Of a DNA stretch of 64,000 nucleotides, positions 9,408 to 17,409 are shown in pieces. Location: NCBI RefSeq assembly GCF_004843725.1, contig NZ_CP039451.1, positions 2,044,501-2,108,500 on the forward strand, in the 5' to 3' direction. Position numbers and translations under genes: made by a program. Under the pieces are notes generated by a model. The model was given only the letters and a program-made list of their open reading frames with translations. It was not told the DNA's origin and ran no database searches. Source of the stretch: Psychroserpens sp. NJDZ02. GTDB taxonomy: Bacteria > Bacteroidota > Bacteroidia > Flavobacteriales > Flavobacteriaceae. The stretch's first letter is position 1. The number at the start of each line of letters is the position of its first letter.

Positions 9408-10508
9408 TTATAACGCTTTTTGTTGTTGTTTGTAAAACGCATCGGCTTGAAGTTGCAGTAATGCACGTGCATTTTTATGTTTGTATTGATACAGCTCATC
9501 GTCTTCAGATAAATCAGTATAAATTTTATCATTTATTTTAAAGTCAGCTTTTACAGATAGTTTTCTTTCTTGTACACGTTGCTCAACAATCGTTTTAATA
9601 GCTGTTTCTTGATCTTCTAGTTTAAAATCATATTCTCCCTTAGGTGATAGTAGTTTTGCTATTATTGGAGAGGTTTCAATAGCTAAGAATAATAAGAATA
9701 TAAAAAAAGAAGGTAGCCAGGGTAATGTGTTTAAAGCGGTCACACGTGCCATTAAACCATCAAAACCGTCAATTATAAGTTGTGTATTGACAATTTGACT
9801 ATCGTATTTGGTTTTTAGTAAAAGTAATTCGGTTTCAATTATGGCAACTTTATCTTTGGACTCTGTTTTTAATAGTTGTAATTCAGCTAAAGCCGTATCG
9901 TGTTTGTCTCTTTTTTCTTTGTAGACAGGACCTTTTCCTAATTTATTTGATCCAGAAGTGCCTTCTGCTTCTGTGATGTAGGTGTTGTAAAGTGCTGTAA
10001 CTTCAGCTTCTTTTGTGTCAATATTAGTCTTTAATGCTGTAATTTTTTGTTTCAATTCGGTTTCTTTTGGCAAAAATTGTAAAGCAATGTCGTCTTGGTT
10101 TTGCAGCGTCATTGCATTTTTTTCGATCAATAAGACTTGATTGATTTCTTTTTCAAAAATCTTAAGCTCTAAAGGTTTTGATATTACAATAGCAATAATT
10201 AAAGCTAAAATTAGTCGAGGTGTTGCTTGAAACAATTGATTAAAAAATGAACCTCTTTTTTTGATGGTTGATACAATAAAACGGTCTAGATTAAAAATTA
10301 AAAGCCCCCAAACTAATCCAAATCCAATAGACGTGAATAGGCTGTCAAAAATGGTGTATAGCGCATAGCTTGAAGCTATAAAAGCTAGTACTGCAGTAAA
10401 AAAGATTGTGGCGCCTATGCCTGCATATTTGTTTTGTTCTCCAATGGAAGAGGTTTTAAGGAGGTCTGTATCTGCTCCAGAACAGATGATGAAAAATTGT
10501 TTTAACAT
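9408..10508 (-). CDS. DUF4407 membrane protein with coiled coil
   Basis: The 366-residue product matches the DUF4407 layout. It opens FFIICSGADTDLL, then has transmembrane pairs near residues 30-80 and one near 93-113. A long periplasmic or cytosolic coiled coil follows (about 115-250, rich in E, K, L and T). A final membrane segment (FFIFLLFLAIETSPIIAKL) and a basic tail end the protein. LDRFIV after the second helix is typical of the family. The function is unknown. It stands alone between a terminator and a 268-base gap; its start lies 270 bases from the blaR1-type gene's end. Confidence 0.8.
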   Translation of the reverse strand: MLKQFFIICSGADTDLLKTSSIGEQNKYAGIGATIFFTAVLAFIASSYALYTIFDSLFTSIGFGLVWGLLIFNLDRFIVSTIKKRGSFFNQLFQATPRLILALIIAIVISKPLELKIFEKEINQVLLIEKNAMTLQNQDDIALQFLPKETELKQKITALKTNIDTKEAEVTALYNTYITEAEGTSGSNKLGKGPVYKEKRDKHDTALAELQLLKTESKDKVAIIETELLLLKTKYDSQIVNTQLIIDGFDGLMARVTALNTLPWLPSFFIFLLFLAIETSPIIAKLLSPKGEYDFKLEDQETAIKTIVEQRVQERKLSVKADFKINDKIYTDLSEDDELYQYKHKNARALLQLQADAFYKQQQKAL

Positions 10509-10610
10509 GATGTGATTGATTTTGATTGATTATCCTTAGACAAGCTCAGGACTGATTGTCTATTAGATCGCTAAATGGTTACTTTTGTTACAGTGTAAAT
10601 GTGTTTTTAT

Positions 10611-10665
10611 AACAAAAAAACCTTACAAGTTTTAAAACTTACAAGTTTTAAAACTTGCAAGGTTT
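10611..10665 (-). terminator. Large hairpin terminator downstream of the blaI-blaR1 pair
   Basis: Two 23-base arms (10618-10640 and 10643-10665) differ at one position and flank a 2-base loop. Read leftward, the hairpin is followed by a run of seven T. The arms themselves contain two direct copies of ACAAGTTTTAAAACTT. It fits a strong terminator for the leftward blaI-blaR1 operon. Confidence 0.75.
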
Positions 10666-10776
10666 GATAATCTTTCAAATAAATTAGTGTAATTATTTCA
10701 CACAGGTACATTGCATTATGCCGACACCTTTATCAATAGGGGAATTCATATTAATGTTTGGTTCTTATTTTGTGAT

Positions 10777-12852
10777 TTATAATGCTTTTCTTGCCTCGTT
10801 ATAGTTTTGTAACCTTTCCTTTTTTTTATCCCTAGCTAAAAGCATTTCATTATGTTTGGCTTCAATCATTGTTTTTTTATCTTCTCTAGCTAAAAGCATT
10901 TTATTATGTTTGGCTTGAATCATTTCTTTTTTATCTTCTCTGGATAAAAGCATTCCATTACGTTTGGCTTGAATCATTGCTATTTTATCTTCTCTATCTA
11001 AAAGCATTTCATTACGTTTGGTTTCAATTATTTCTTTTTTGTCTTCTCTGGATAAAAGCATTCTATTATGTTTGGCTTCAATCGTTGCTATTTTATCTTG
11101 TTTTATTAAATCAATACTTGATGTTTGCATTATTTCTTCATCTTCCCATGTTTTTCTAAATTCACTTACTACTTCCCCGTTTTTATATATTTTAGTTAGT
11201 TTTTGACCAGGAACAACTTTGCTGCCATCTGTTTGAGTATTGGATAGCTTATTTCCTTTTTTATCAATTTCATAACCTAATCTATTATAATACTTAGTCT
11301 CGTTTTTTATTGTTACATAAAAATGAGGTTTACCATCTATATCTATAAATCCAGTGTTTTTATCTGACTTTAATGGAGCAGGATGTGGTAGTGGAGGGTT
11401 TTTATAAACTCTTCCATTTGTAATTTTATTGTCTTTATTGTGCTTTTCTATAACCTTTGCCTGTTTTGCTTTCTCCTCTGGAGTTGTATTTGGATTTACA
11501 GGAGGTGGTGGAGGAATACTAGACTCTTCTCCTTTTTTTACTTCAGGTGACTCTGAATAGTTTTCATCATCTTTGTCTACTAATTGTATTCTTATAGATT
11601 TATATTTCTTAGACTCAGAAGTTATGTCAAAAAGCATGATAAAGTCTCCTTTTTTAATTGTTGATAAGGATTGACGACTTTGGTCATTAAGTGTGTTTCC
11701 TTTATTATGTGATGTTGTAACTCCTGGAATTTTTAATTTAAAGCTAGTTATTTCTTCTTTGTGAGTTGTGCTTAAAATTAACTCTGCTATACCTTTCTTA
11801 GTAAGATTAAGTTGACAGCCATCACATTCTATTTCGTTAACTAGTAATGATGAATTTTGATTAACGTAATTGATTTTTATTTCTTTATTATTCTCTAAAG
11901 TTGCTTCAATTTGTTTTACTATGTTGCTTTTATCAATATTTGTTGCTTTTTCATCTTGAAAATGTATATCAGGAGTTATTTCTTTTTCAAGCTCTTTAGT
12001 ACTGCTAAAACTGTAAACTAAAAGCCCTAAAAGTGGTAGTAGTAATAAGCTGCGTAGCCGAACGGTTGGCTGTGGTGTTTGTGTGTTCATAAGTGTGAAA
12101 CGTTTTTTGATTGATGAATAATTGATAGCATTAACGAATGCTAATTCTTGTTGATTAGACGAGAATTGTAATAAAATTGTTTGATAAGTTTTAGTGTCGA
12201 TACCTTGGTTTATAACGTCTTGATCAGCTAAAAACTCATGATTAAGTTTAATTTCTTTTTTAAGCCAATATAGTAGTGGGTTAAACCAAAATAGTATTTG
12301 TATTACTTCGATAATTATAATATCTAAACTATGTTTTTGTTTTGCGTGCGTTTGTTCGTGTAGTAAGACTTCAGCAGGGATTTGATTGTTTTCAAACTTG
12401 TTTTTATTTAGAAAGATGAAATTGAAAAATGTATGCGGAATCTCTAAATGTTCCATCAATACATTGATAAAAGACTTGCTTTTAACTTTAGTATGTTTTC
12501 TGATTTTTGAAATTATTTGAAATAGATTAACGCAAAATCTAATAAAGAATAAGCCTACTCCTAAAACATAAATACTCCATAAAATGTTAGATAAGTAGTT
12601 CGTTTGTTCTGCTATTTTAAAATGTGTGTCTAATGGCAGTGTTGTCGAAGTATCAAAAATAAATGATGAATTGTCAAAAGTAGGCTCGACATATTTTACA
12701 AACGTTATAAAAGGTATGATTACCGCGATTGCAATAGTAACCAATAAATAAACTCTTTTAAATTTATGAATGCTTAATGGCTCTAACGCTATCTTGTAAT
12801 ACAATAGCAAAGCCAAAAGGCAAACACTGGATTTTAATACAATTAGTTCCAT
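10777..12852 (-). CDS. BlaR1/MecR1-like M56 membrane metallopeptidase with C-terminal tandem repeats
   Basis: The product has 691 residues. Membrane helices lie near residues 2-20, 36-52, 88-112 and 266-284. The gluzincin site is HEQTH at 165-169 with the third ligand in NHEFLAD (E206). In staphylococci, BlaR1 senses beta-lactam through a C-terminal penicillin-binding domain and triggers BlaI cleavage. Here that domain is absent. The C-terminal half instead has a proline-rich linker (IPPPPPVNPNTTP), a beta region with FYVTIKNETKYYNRLG, and five 18-residue repeats (586-675). This is the usual Bacteroidota variant, whose stimulus is unknown. It follows the blaI-type gene by 2 bases. Loss of repressor activity through proteolysis is inferred from the family. 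Confidence 0.88.
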   Translation of the reverse strand: MELIVLKSSVCLLALLLYYKIALEPLSIHKFKRVYLLVTIAIAVIIPFITFVKYVEPTFDNSSFIFDTSTTLPLDTHFKIAEQTNYLSNILWSIYVLGVGLFFIRFCVNLFQIISKIRKHTKVKSKSFINVLMEHLEIPHTFFNFIFLNKNKFENNQIPAEVLLHEQTHAKQKHSLDIIIIEVIQILFWFNPLLYWLKKEIKLNHEFLADQDVINQGIDTKTYQTILLQFSSNQQELAFVNAINYSSIKKRFTLMNTQTPQPTVRLRSLLLLPLLGLLVYSFSSTKELEKEITPDIHFQDEKATNIDKSNIVKQIEATLENNKEIKINYVNQNSSLLVNEIECDGCQLNLTKKGIAELILSTTHKEEITSFKLKIPGVTTSHNKGNTLNDQSRQSLSTIKKGDFIMLFDITSESKKYKSIRIQLVDKDDENYSESPEVKKGEESSIPPPPPVNPNTTPEEKAKQAKVIEKHNKDNKITNGRVYKNPPLPHPAPLKSDKNTGFIDIDGKPHFYVTIKNETKYYNRLGYEIDKKGNKLSNTQTDGSKVVPGQKLTKIYKNGEVVSEFRKTWEDEEIMQTSSIDLIKQDKIATIEAKHNRMLLSREDKKEIIETKRNEMLLDREDKIAMIQAKRNGMLLSREDKKEMIQAKHNKMLLAREDKKTMIEAKHNEMLLARDKKKERLQNYNEARKAL
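10828..11097 (-). repeat. Five 54-bp coding tandem repeats
   Basis: These encode five consecutive 18-residue units of the pattern DKKxMIxAKHNxMLLxRE within the M56 peptidase tail. The units differ at a few positions, so the array is old enough to have drifted or is under selection for its charged helical pattern. Confidence 0.9.
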
Positions 12853-12854
12853 GA

Positions 12855-13220
12855 TTACTTGTTTTTAATTTCGTTGTCAATTATTGCTCTTAACTCTTCT
12901 AATTCGGTTTTGCTTAAATCCGTTTCTTTTGTAAAAAACGATGCAAATTGCGAGCTGCTATTGTTAAAAAAGTTTTTGATCAAGCCATTAACATGCTTAG
13001 AGAAATAGTCCTTTTTTTTAACCAAAGGGTAGTACTGTCTTGAGTTTCCAAACTTTGTGTAGCTAACAAAACCTTTGTCGGTCATTCGCTTTAACAAAGT
13101 TGCAACGGTTGTATTTGCTGGTTTAGGCTCGGGATAAGATTCTAGTAAGTCTTTCATGAAAGCTTTGTCTAGCTTCCATAAGTAATTCATTAAATCTTCT
13201 TCCGTTTTTGATAATTGCAT
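12855..13220 (-). CDS. BlaI/MecI-family winged-helix repressor
   Basis: The 121-residue protein matches BlaI/MecI in length and sequence: SKTEEDLMNYLWKLDKAFMKDLLE, then TVATLLKRMTDKGFVSYTKFGNSRQYYPLV, which form the winged helix, then a helical dimerisation tail (residues 75-121). It should bind TACAnnTGTA dyads as a dimer and be inactivated by cleavage when the partner M56 peptidase is triggered. Two perfect dyads and one imperfect dyad lie immediately upstream and overlap its likely promoter, so autoregulation is strongly suggested. The peptidase gene starts 2 bases after this gene's stop. Confidence 0.93.
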   Translation of the reverse strand: MQLSKTEEDLMNYLWKLDKAFMKDLLESYPEPKPANTTVATLLKRMTDKGFVSYTKFGNSRQYYPLVKKKDYFSKHVNGLIKNFFNNSSSQFASFFTKETDLSKTELEELRAIIDNEIKNK

Positions 13221-13221
13221 G

Positions 13222-13282
13222 TCTACAAGTTTAGATTAACTTCTACAAATGTAGAACAAATAATTGATTCTACAAATGTAGA
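13222..13282 (-). promoter_or_regulatory. BlaI-type operator cluster overlapping the blaI promoter
   Basis: Perfect 14-base palindromes TCTACAAATGTAGA occur at 13242-13255 and 13269-13282, and an imperfect copy TCTACAAGTTTAGA lies at 13222-13235. They contain the TACAnnTGTA core known for BlaI/MecI. On the minus strand the first perfect dyad supplies TACATTTG (13253-13246, a -7 element). The second supplies TTTG (13276-13273, a -33 element), with a 19-base spacer. Repressor binding would therefore cover both promoter elements. Confidence 0.85.
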
Positions 13283-13304
13283 GCTGTTTTTTCTTTTAAA
13301 ATGC

Positions 13305-13312
13305 TACCTTTG
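13305..13312 (+). promoter_or_regulatory. Putative -7 element for the M28 peptidase gene
   Basis: TACCTTTG matches TAnnTTTG and lies 30 bases before the ATG at 13343. The expected -33 window (about 13281-13284) abuts the BlaI-type dyad at 13269-13282, so this rightward promoter may also be controlled by the repressor. Confidence 0.5.
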
Positions 13313-13342
13313 AATAATCATTAACGTTAATATATTGAGGTC

Positions 13343-14713
13343 ATGAATAAGAATTTGGTTAGTTTTTTAGGATGTTTTTTTATCGTTTTTTTTGCTAATA
13401 GCCAAACTATTTCAGAGGTTATAAATCAAGTCAGCTTAGATTCTTTACAATTAACGTTAAGAGAGTTTACTGGTGAGCAAGCTACTGTTGTTAATGGTAA
13501 TTCTGTGACCATTCAAAACCGAGTACAAACCAATAATGACTTGGCTGCCGATTATTTATTTGAAAAATTAAGTGGTCTAGATAATGTAACTGTAGCCAAC
13601 CAATTAATTAATGGAGAAGCAGGACGCAAGAATGTTATTGCAACACAATTAGGAAAAACTAATCCTGATGCTATTTATATGGTGTGTGCCCATTACGATT
13701 CGGTTGCAGATTATTGTGCCGATGATAATGCTAGTGGTACAGCTGCTGTTTTAGAAATTGCAAGGTTGTTATCTGCTCAGTGTTTAGACAATACTATCGT
13801 GTATGCCCTTTGGGATGAGGAAGAAAACGGATTAGTAGGCTCTAATTATTATGCTACTCAAGCGGCAGCTAATGGCCATAATATTTTAGGTGTTTTAAAT
13901 ATTGACATGATGGGGTATGATGGGAATAATGATAATAATTTTGATATCGATGTTAGGGATTTTGGAAATTCCCTAACAATGAAAGATGATATTGTTTCTA
14001 TTTTAAATAATCCTACCTATGGTTTTACATTAAACGTGAATGTGGTTAATCCAGGTACAACAGCTAGTGATCATTCAAGATTTTGGAATCAAGGGTATAG
14101 CGCTGTTTTAGTAGGAGAATCTTGGGAAACAAATGATGAAACTCCTTTTTATCACAGTTCTAACGACCGTTATAGTACTTTGAATTTTCCATATTATCTA
14201 CAACTGACTAAGTTAATTACGGGATATATGGTGACTAAAGGAGGCCTTGTTGCTCTAGATAATACAGTTACTCAAAATGCGGGGACATTGCTTGCAAATG
14301 AAACTCTAGCAACGTATCAATGGATTAATTGCGAAACAGAAACGGTGATTGTTGGTGCTACTAGCCAGAGTTATTCTCCAACGCTAAATGGTAATTATAA
14401 AGTCGAAATTACTAACGGAAGTTGTACTGAAGTTAGTTCTTGTTTTACTGTAAATACGTTAAATGTATCAAGTGTGAATACGGATGATTTTAAAATATTT
14501 CCAAATCCTGTAAAAAGTGTTCTAACGGTTGAATTACCTCCGTTTGATCAAGCCGAACTGCGTATTGTTACTATTAATGGTCAAGTAGTACTAACACAAA
14601 CCATTAAAGAAAACGTTACGGATCTGAAGTTATCACAGTTAAGTGCTGGTGTTTATTTTGTTATTTTAGAAGTTGATGGAAAACAGAGTAATCAAAAATT
14701 AATTAAAGACTAA
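13343..14713 (+). CDS. Secreted M28-family zinc aminopeptidase with T9SS sorting domain
   Basis: The 456-residue product has a signal peptide ending near ANS-Q (residue 20). The M28 di-zinc site is visible: H117 in CAHYDS, D127/D128 in ADDNASGTAA, DEEENG near 158-163 (catalytic and ligand Glu), D188 in NIDMMGYD and a His in PFYHSSNDRYS. A short linking domain follows, and the last 75 residues form a type A T9SS sorting domain (IFPNPVKSVLTVELP, then LSAGVYFVILEVDGKQSNQKLIK). It should be exported and either released or anchored at the cell surface, where it cleaves peptides. It is divergent from the blaI-blaR1 pair and may share its operators. Confidence 0.92.
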   Translation: MNKNLVSFLGCFFIVFFANSQTISEVINQVSLDSLQLTLREFTGEQATVVNGNSVTIQNRVQTNNDLAADYLFEKLSGLDNVTVANQLINGEAGRKNVIATQLGKTNPDAIYMVCAHYDSVADYCADDNASGTAAVLEIARLLSAQCLDNTIVYALWDEEENGLVGSNYYATQAAANGHNILGVLNIDMMGYDGNNDNNFDIDVRDFGNSLTMKDDIVSILNNPTYGFTLNVNVVNPGTTASDHSRFWNQGYSAVLVGESWETNDETPFYHSSNDRYSTLNFPYYLQLTKLITGYMVTKGGLVALDNTVTQNAGTLLANETLATYQWINCETETVIVGATSQSYSPTLNGNYKVEITNGSCTEVSSCFTVNTLNVSSVNTDDFKIFPNPVKSVLTVELPPFDQAELRIVTINGQVVLTQTIKENVTDLKLSQLSAGVYFVILEVDGKQSNQKLIKD

Positions 14714-14716
14714 TAG

Positions 14717-15580
14717 TTAAGCTGTTTTTCTAGACCGTAAACTCTCTATTACAACTGTAGATAGGATTAGCATACCGCCAAAAAATGTATTCCAGTTAGG
14801 GATTTCGTTTAAAAATAAAAAAGCGATTATTATTCCAAAAATAGGTTGAGTACTTCCAATAATACTGGCGGTGCTGACTTTAAAATGTTTTAAACTTTGG
14901 ACAAATAAAGTGTGTCCAATAGCTGTGCTTACTAGTGCTAGAATGATAATATATGGAAACTGAGTCGTAATATTTGTAGTCTCTAGAAAAAACAATGCTG
15001 GTGCTAATACAATGGTAATAATTAATAGTTGGAAAAACATTAAACTACTGCCATGATAAGTAGTAACGTATTGTTTGAGTATTAAAATACGCAGTGCATA
15101 GCAGAAAGCAGAGAGTAAACCAAACATAATCCCTTTTACAGAATCACTTTGAAAATCTAATTCTGGCGACAAGATATAAATCCCTAAAATGACCATTGCG
15201 CCTAACAATAGATGCATATAGTCGAATTTTGTTTTAGAAAACAAAGGTTCTAAAAAAGTAGTCATTATTGGATAGGTAAATAAAGCTAACATACCAATAG
15301 CAACACTTGAGAGTCTCAAGGCTATAAAATAGGTTATCCAGTGTGACGCCATAAATAGTGCACTTAGCACAAAAGCGCCTAAATCTTTTTTGGATTCAAT
15401 TTTAAGTTTTATTTTTTTATACTTACAGTAAGCTAAAAGAATTAACATCGCTAGTCCGCTTCTAAACCAAATGGTAACGGGAGCGGGCATGTCTATGTAG
15501 CGTCCTAAACTACCCGAAGTGCTAATGAGTAGTGTGGCAAAGGTGAGTTCTAAAACGCGCTTTAAGTGTTGGTCTTTCAT
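14717..15580 (-). CDS. EamA-family (DMT) transporter
   Basis: I use the ATG at 15580, which gives 287 residues (MKDQHLKRVLELTFATLLIS), because the open frame upstream encodes a polar, non-conserved stretch over two palindromes. Ten transmembrane helices in two EamA repeats are visible; FRSGLAMLILLAYCKYKK marks the first repeat and STAIGHTLFVQSLKHFKVSTAS, then GSTQPIFGIIIAFLFLNE, the second. These proteins export small metabolites, and the substrate is unknown. Its stop is 3 bases from that of the convergent M28 gene. It lies downstream of the M20 gene, separated by hairpins. Confidence 0.88.
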   Translation of the reverse strand: MKDQHLKRVLELTFATLLISTSGSLGRYIDMPAPVTIWFRSGLAMLILLAYCKYKKIKLKIESKKDLGAFVLSALFMASHWITYFIALRLSSVAIGMLALFTYPIMTTFLEPLFSKTKFDYMHLLLGAMVILGIYILSPELDFQSDSVKGIMFGLLSAFCYALRILILKQYVTTYHGSSLMFFQLLIITIVLAPALFFLETTNITTQFPYIIILALVSTAIGHTLFVQSLKHFKVSTASIIGSTQPIFGIIIAFLFLNEIPNWNTFFGGMLILSTVVIESLRSRKTA

Positions 15581-15616
15581 CTTGATTGGTTTTGTGTAAG
15601 CGGTAGTAGTGGCATC

Positions 15617-15698
15617 CTTTATTTTGCTGCCATATATGGCAAAATAAAGATATAACGGATGACGTGACCACCTTTTGCTACTAAAAAGCAAAAGGTGG
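15617..15698. repeat. Two inverted repeats between the M20 and EamA genes
   Basis: A perfect 11-base inverted repeat (CCACCTTTTGC at 15668-15678, its complement at 15688-15698, 9-base loop) is followed by a second structure around 15619-15647. The second contains the palindrome GCCATATATGGC within TTATTTTG/CAAAATAA arms. Neither has a T-run in the leftward direction, so they look like leader or regulatory structures rather than simple terminators. Confidence 0.5.
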
Positions 15699-15712
15699 AG
15701 ACACCCTAATAA

Positions 15713-17101
15713 TTATTTATACATTTCTGTAAAATACTTGTAAAAATACGGAATAGTTTCGATTCCTTTTAAGTAGTTCCATACTCCAAAATGTTCGTTT
15801 GGACTGTGGATTGCATCGCTGTCTAAACCAAAGCCCATTAAAATAGTTTTGCTTTTTAATTCTTTCTCGAATAAAGCAACTATTGGAATACTTCCTCCAC
15901 TACGTTGTGGTATTGGTGTTTTTCCAAAGGTTTCTTGGTAAGCTTTGCTGGCTGCCTGATACCCTACGCTATCAATTGGTGTTACGTAACCTTGTCCACC
16001 GTGATGTGGTGTTACTTTTACTTTAACACCTTTTGGTGCGATACTTTCAAAATGGTTTTTGAATAATGCTGTGATAGCCTCCCAATCTTGATTTGGTACT
16101 AAACGCATTGAGATTTTTGCAAAAGCTTGGCTTGCAATTACTGTTTTTGCACCTTCGCCAGTGTATCCTCCCCAAATACCGTTTACGTCTAATGTTGGTC
16201 TGATACTGTTGCGCTCGTTAGTTGTATAACCAGCTTCACCGTATACAGCATCAATATCTAAAGCTGCTTTGTATTTGTCTAATGAAAATGGTGCTTTTGC
16301 CATTTGTGCACGCTCGTCTAAAGATAATTCTTCGACATTATCATAAAAACCAGGAATGGTAATATGGTTGTCATCATCATGTAATGAGGCAATCATTTTG
16401 GTTAATACGTTTATTGGGTTTGCTACGGCACCACCATATAAACCTGAATGTAAGTCTCTGTTTGGTCCTGTAACTTCTACCTCAACATAACTTAAACCAC
16501 GTAATCCTGTGGTGATTGATGGTGTGTCTTGAGCGATCATACCAGTATCACTAATAAGGATCACATCATTGGAAAGTTTCTCTTGGTTTTGTTTTACAAA
16601 TTTAGCCAAGTTAACACTTCCAACTTCTTCTTCACCTTCTATCATAAACTTGACGTTACAAGGTAAAGTGTCGTTTTTAGTCATAAACTCCATTGCCTTA
16701 ACGTGCATGTACATTTGCCCTTTGTCATCACAAGCACCACGCGCAAAAATAGCACCTTCAGGATGTAGGTCTGTTGTTTTAATAACGGGCTCGAATGGCG
16801 GAGAGGTCCATAGATTTAATGGATCTGGTGGTTGTACGTCGTAATGACCATAAACTAAAACAGTTGGTAGGTCTTTATCAATTATTTTATGTGCGTAAAT
16901 AATTGGATACCCTTCTGTCTCACAAATTTCTACAACATCACATCCTGCGTCTGTTAAGCTTTTTGCAACAACGTCTGCAGTGTTTATAGTGTGTGCTTTG
17001 TAAGCGGAGTCGGCGCTTATTGACGGAATCTTAAGTAATTCTATTAATTCGTCAAGAAAACGTTGCTTGTTTTCTTGGACGTAAGACTTTATATTTTTCA
17101 T
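15713..17101 (-). CDS. M20-family dipeptidase
   Basis: The 462-residue cytosolic metallopeptidase is of the CNDP/PepV-like M20 type. The zinc ligands and catalytic residues are visible: VYGHYDVQPPDPLNLW (His and Asp), ARGACDDKGQMYMH (bridging Asp), IEGEEEVGS (catalytic and ligand Glu), SDTGMIAQDTPSITTGLRG (Asp) and HSPNEHFG near the end (His). The lid domain includes RDLHSGLYGGAVANP. It hydrolyses di- or short peptides; exact preference is unknown. It reads leftward with its start 115 bases from the divergent tRNA-Leu gene. Confidence 0.93.
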   Translation of the reverse strand: MKNIKSYVQENKQRFLDELIELLKIPSISADSAYKAHTINTADVVAKSLTDAGCDVVEICETEGYPIIYAHKIIDKDLPTVLVYGHYDVQPPDPLNLWTSPPFEPVIKTTDLHPEGAIFARGACDDKGQMYMHVKAMEFMTKNDTLPCNVKFMIEGEEEVGSVNLAKFVKQNQEKLSNDVILISDTGMIAQDTPSITTGLRGLSYVEVEVTGPNRDLHSGLYGGAVANPINVLTKMIASLHDDDNHITIPGFYDNVEELSLDERAQMAKAPFSLDKYKAALDIDAVYGEAGYTTNERNSIRPTLDVNGIWGGYTGEGAKTVIASQAFAKISMRLVPNQDWEAITALFKNHFESIAPKGVKVKVTPHHGGQGYVTPIDSVGYQAASKAYQETFGKTPIPQRSGGSIPIVALFEKELKSKTILMGFGLDSDAIHSPNEHFGVWNYLKGIETIPYFYKYFTEMYK

Positions 17102-17156
17102 GAAAATAGATTGAATTTATGTAAAAATACAAAAAGGATAATAATTTCTTTTAAGG

Positions 17157-17190
17157 TTGTTATGAATATTCAAACTATTTGTTATATTTG
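17157..17190 (+). promoter_or_regulatory. Putative tRNA-Leu promoter
   Basis: TATATTTG at 17183-17190 is an exact -7 match, 25 bases before the tRNA. A TTG at 17157-17159 is a partial -33 candidate with a slightly long spacer, as also seen for phnA. Confidence 0.5.
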
Positions 17191-17215
17191 CAATCCGAAA
17201 TTGCGGGTATAAGTT

Positions 17216-17297
17216 GCAGGCGTGGTGGAATTGGTAGACACGCTAGACTTAGGATCTAGTGCCGCGAGGTGTGGGAGTTCGAGTCTCCCCGCCTGTA
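17216..17297 (+). tRNA. tRNA-Leu (anticodon UAG)
   Basis: The 82-base cloverleaf has acceptor arms GCAGGCG and CGCCTGT, D-arm GGTGGAATTGGTAGACACGC and anticodon stem CTAGA/TCTAG. The loop CTTAGGA gives anticodon TAG. A variable arm (TGCCGCGAGGTGT, long as in class II tRNAs) and T-arm GGGAGTTCGAGTCTCCC complete it. CCA is not fully encoded, since the 3' end reads ACA. It decodes CUA and related leucine codons. Confidence 0.97.
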
Positions 17298-17302
17298 CAA
17301 AG

Positions 17303-17336
17303 AAAAAAGCTTCTCTTAATAGAGAGGCTTTTTTTA
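17303..17336 (+). terminator. Intrinsic terminator of tRNA-Leu
   Basis: AGCTTCTCT and AGAGAGGCT form a stem (one G-T pair) with a TAAT loop, preceded by an A-run and followed by seven T. Confidence 0.85.
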
Positions 17337-17353
17337 TGCTTATTAGCGAAAAC

Positions 17354-17388
17354 AAAAAAAGCTTCAGTGTATTAAACTGAAGCTTTTT
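17354..17388 (-). terminator. Terminator of the secreted GH13 gene
   Basis: AAAGCTTCAGT and ACTGAAGCTTT form a stem around a short AT loop, with a T-run in the leftward direction. It lies 22 bases after the stop of the leftward GH13 gene. Confidence 0.85.
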
Positions 17389-17409
17389 GTACTAAAATTG
17401 ATTAAGTAT

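Noticed and set aside
10977..11206. Open frames on the plus strand opposite the M56 peptidase tail
   Set aside because: They are reflections of the 54-bp repeats and have no coding signal; the minus-strand gene explains the region.
15581..15691. Longer N-terminus for the EamA transporter
   Set aside because: The extra 37 residues are polar, unlike the family, and the DNA holds two palindromes; the ATG at 15580 gives a normal start.
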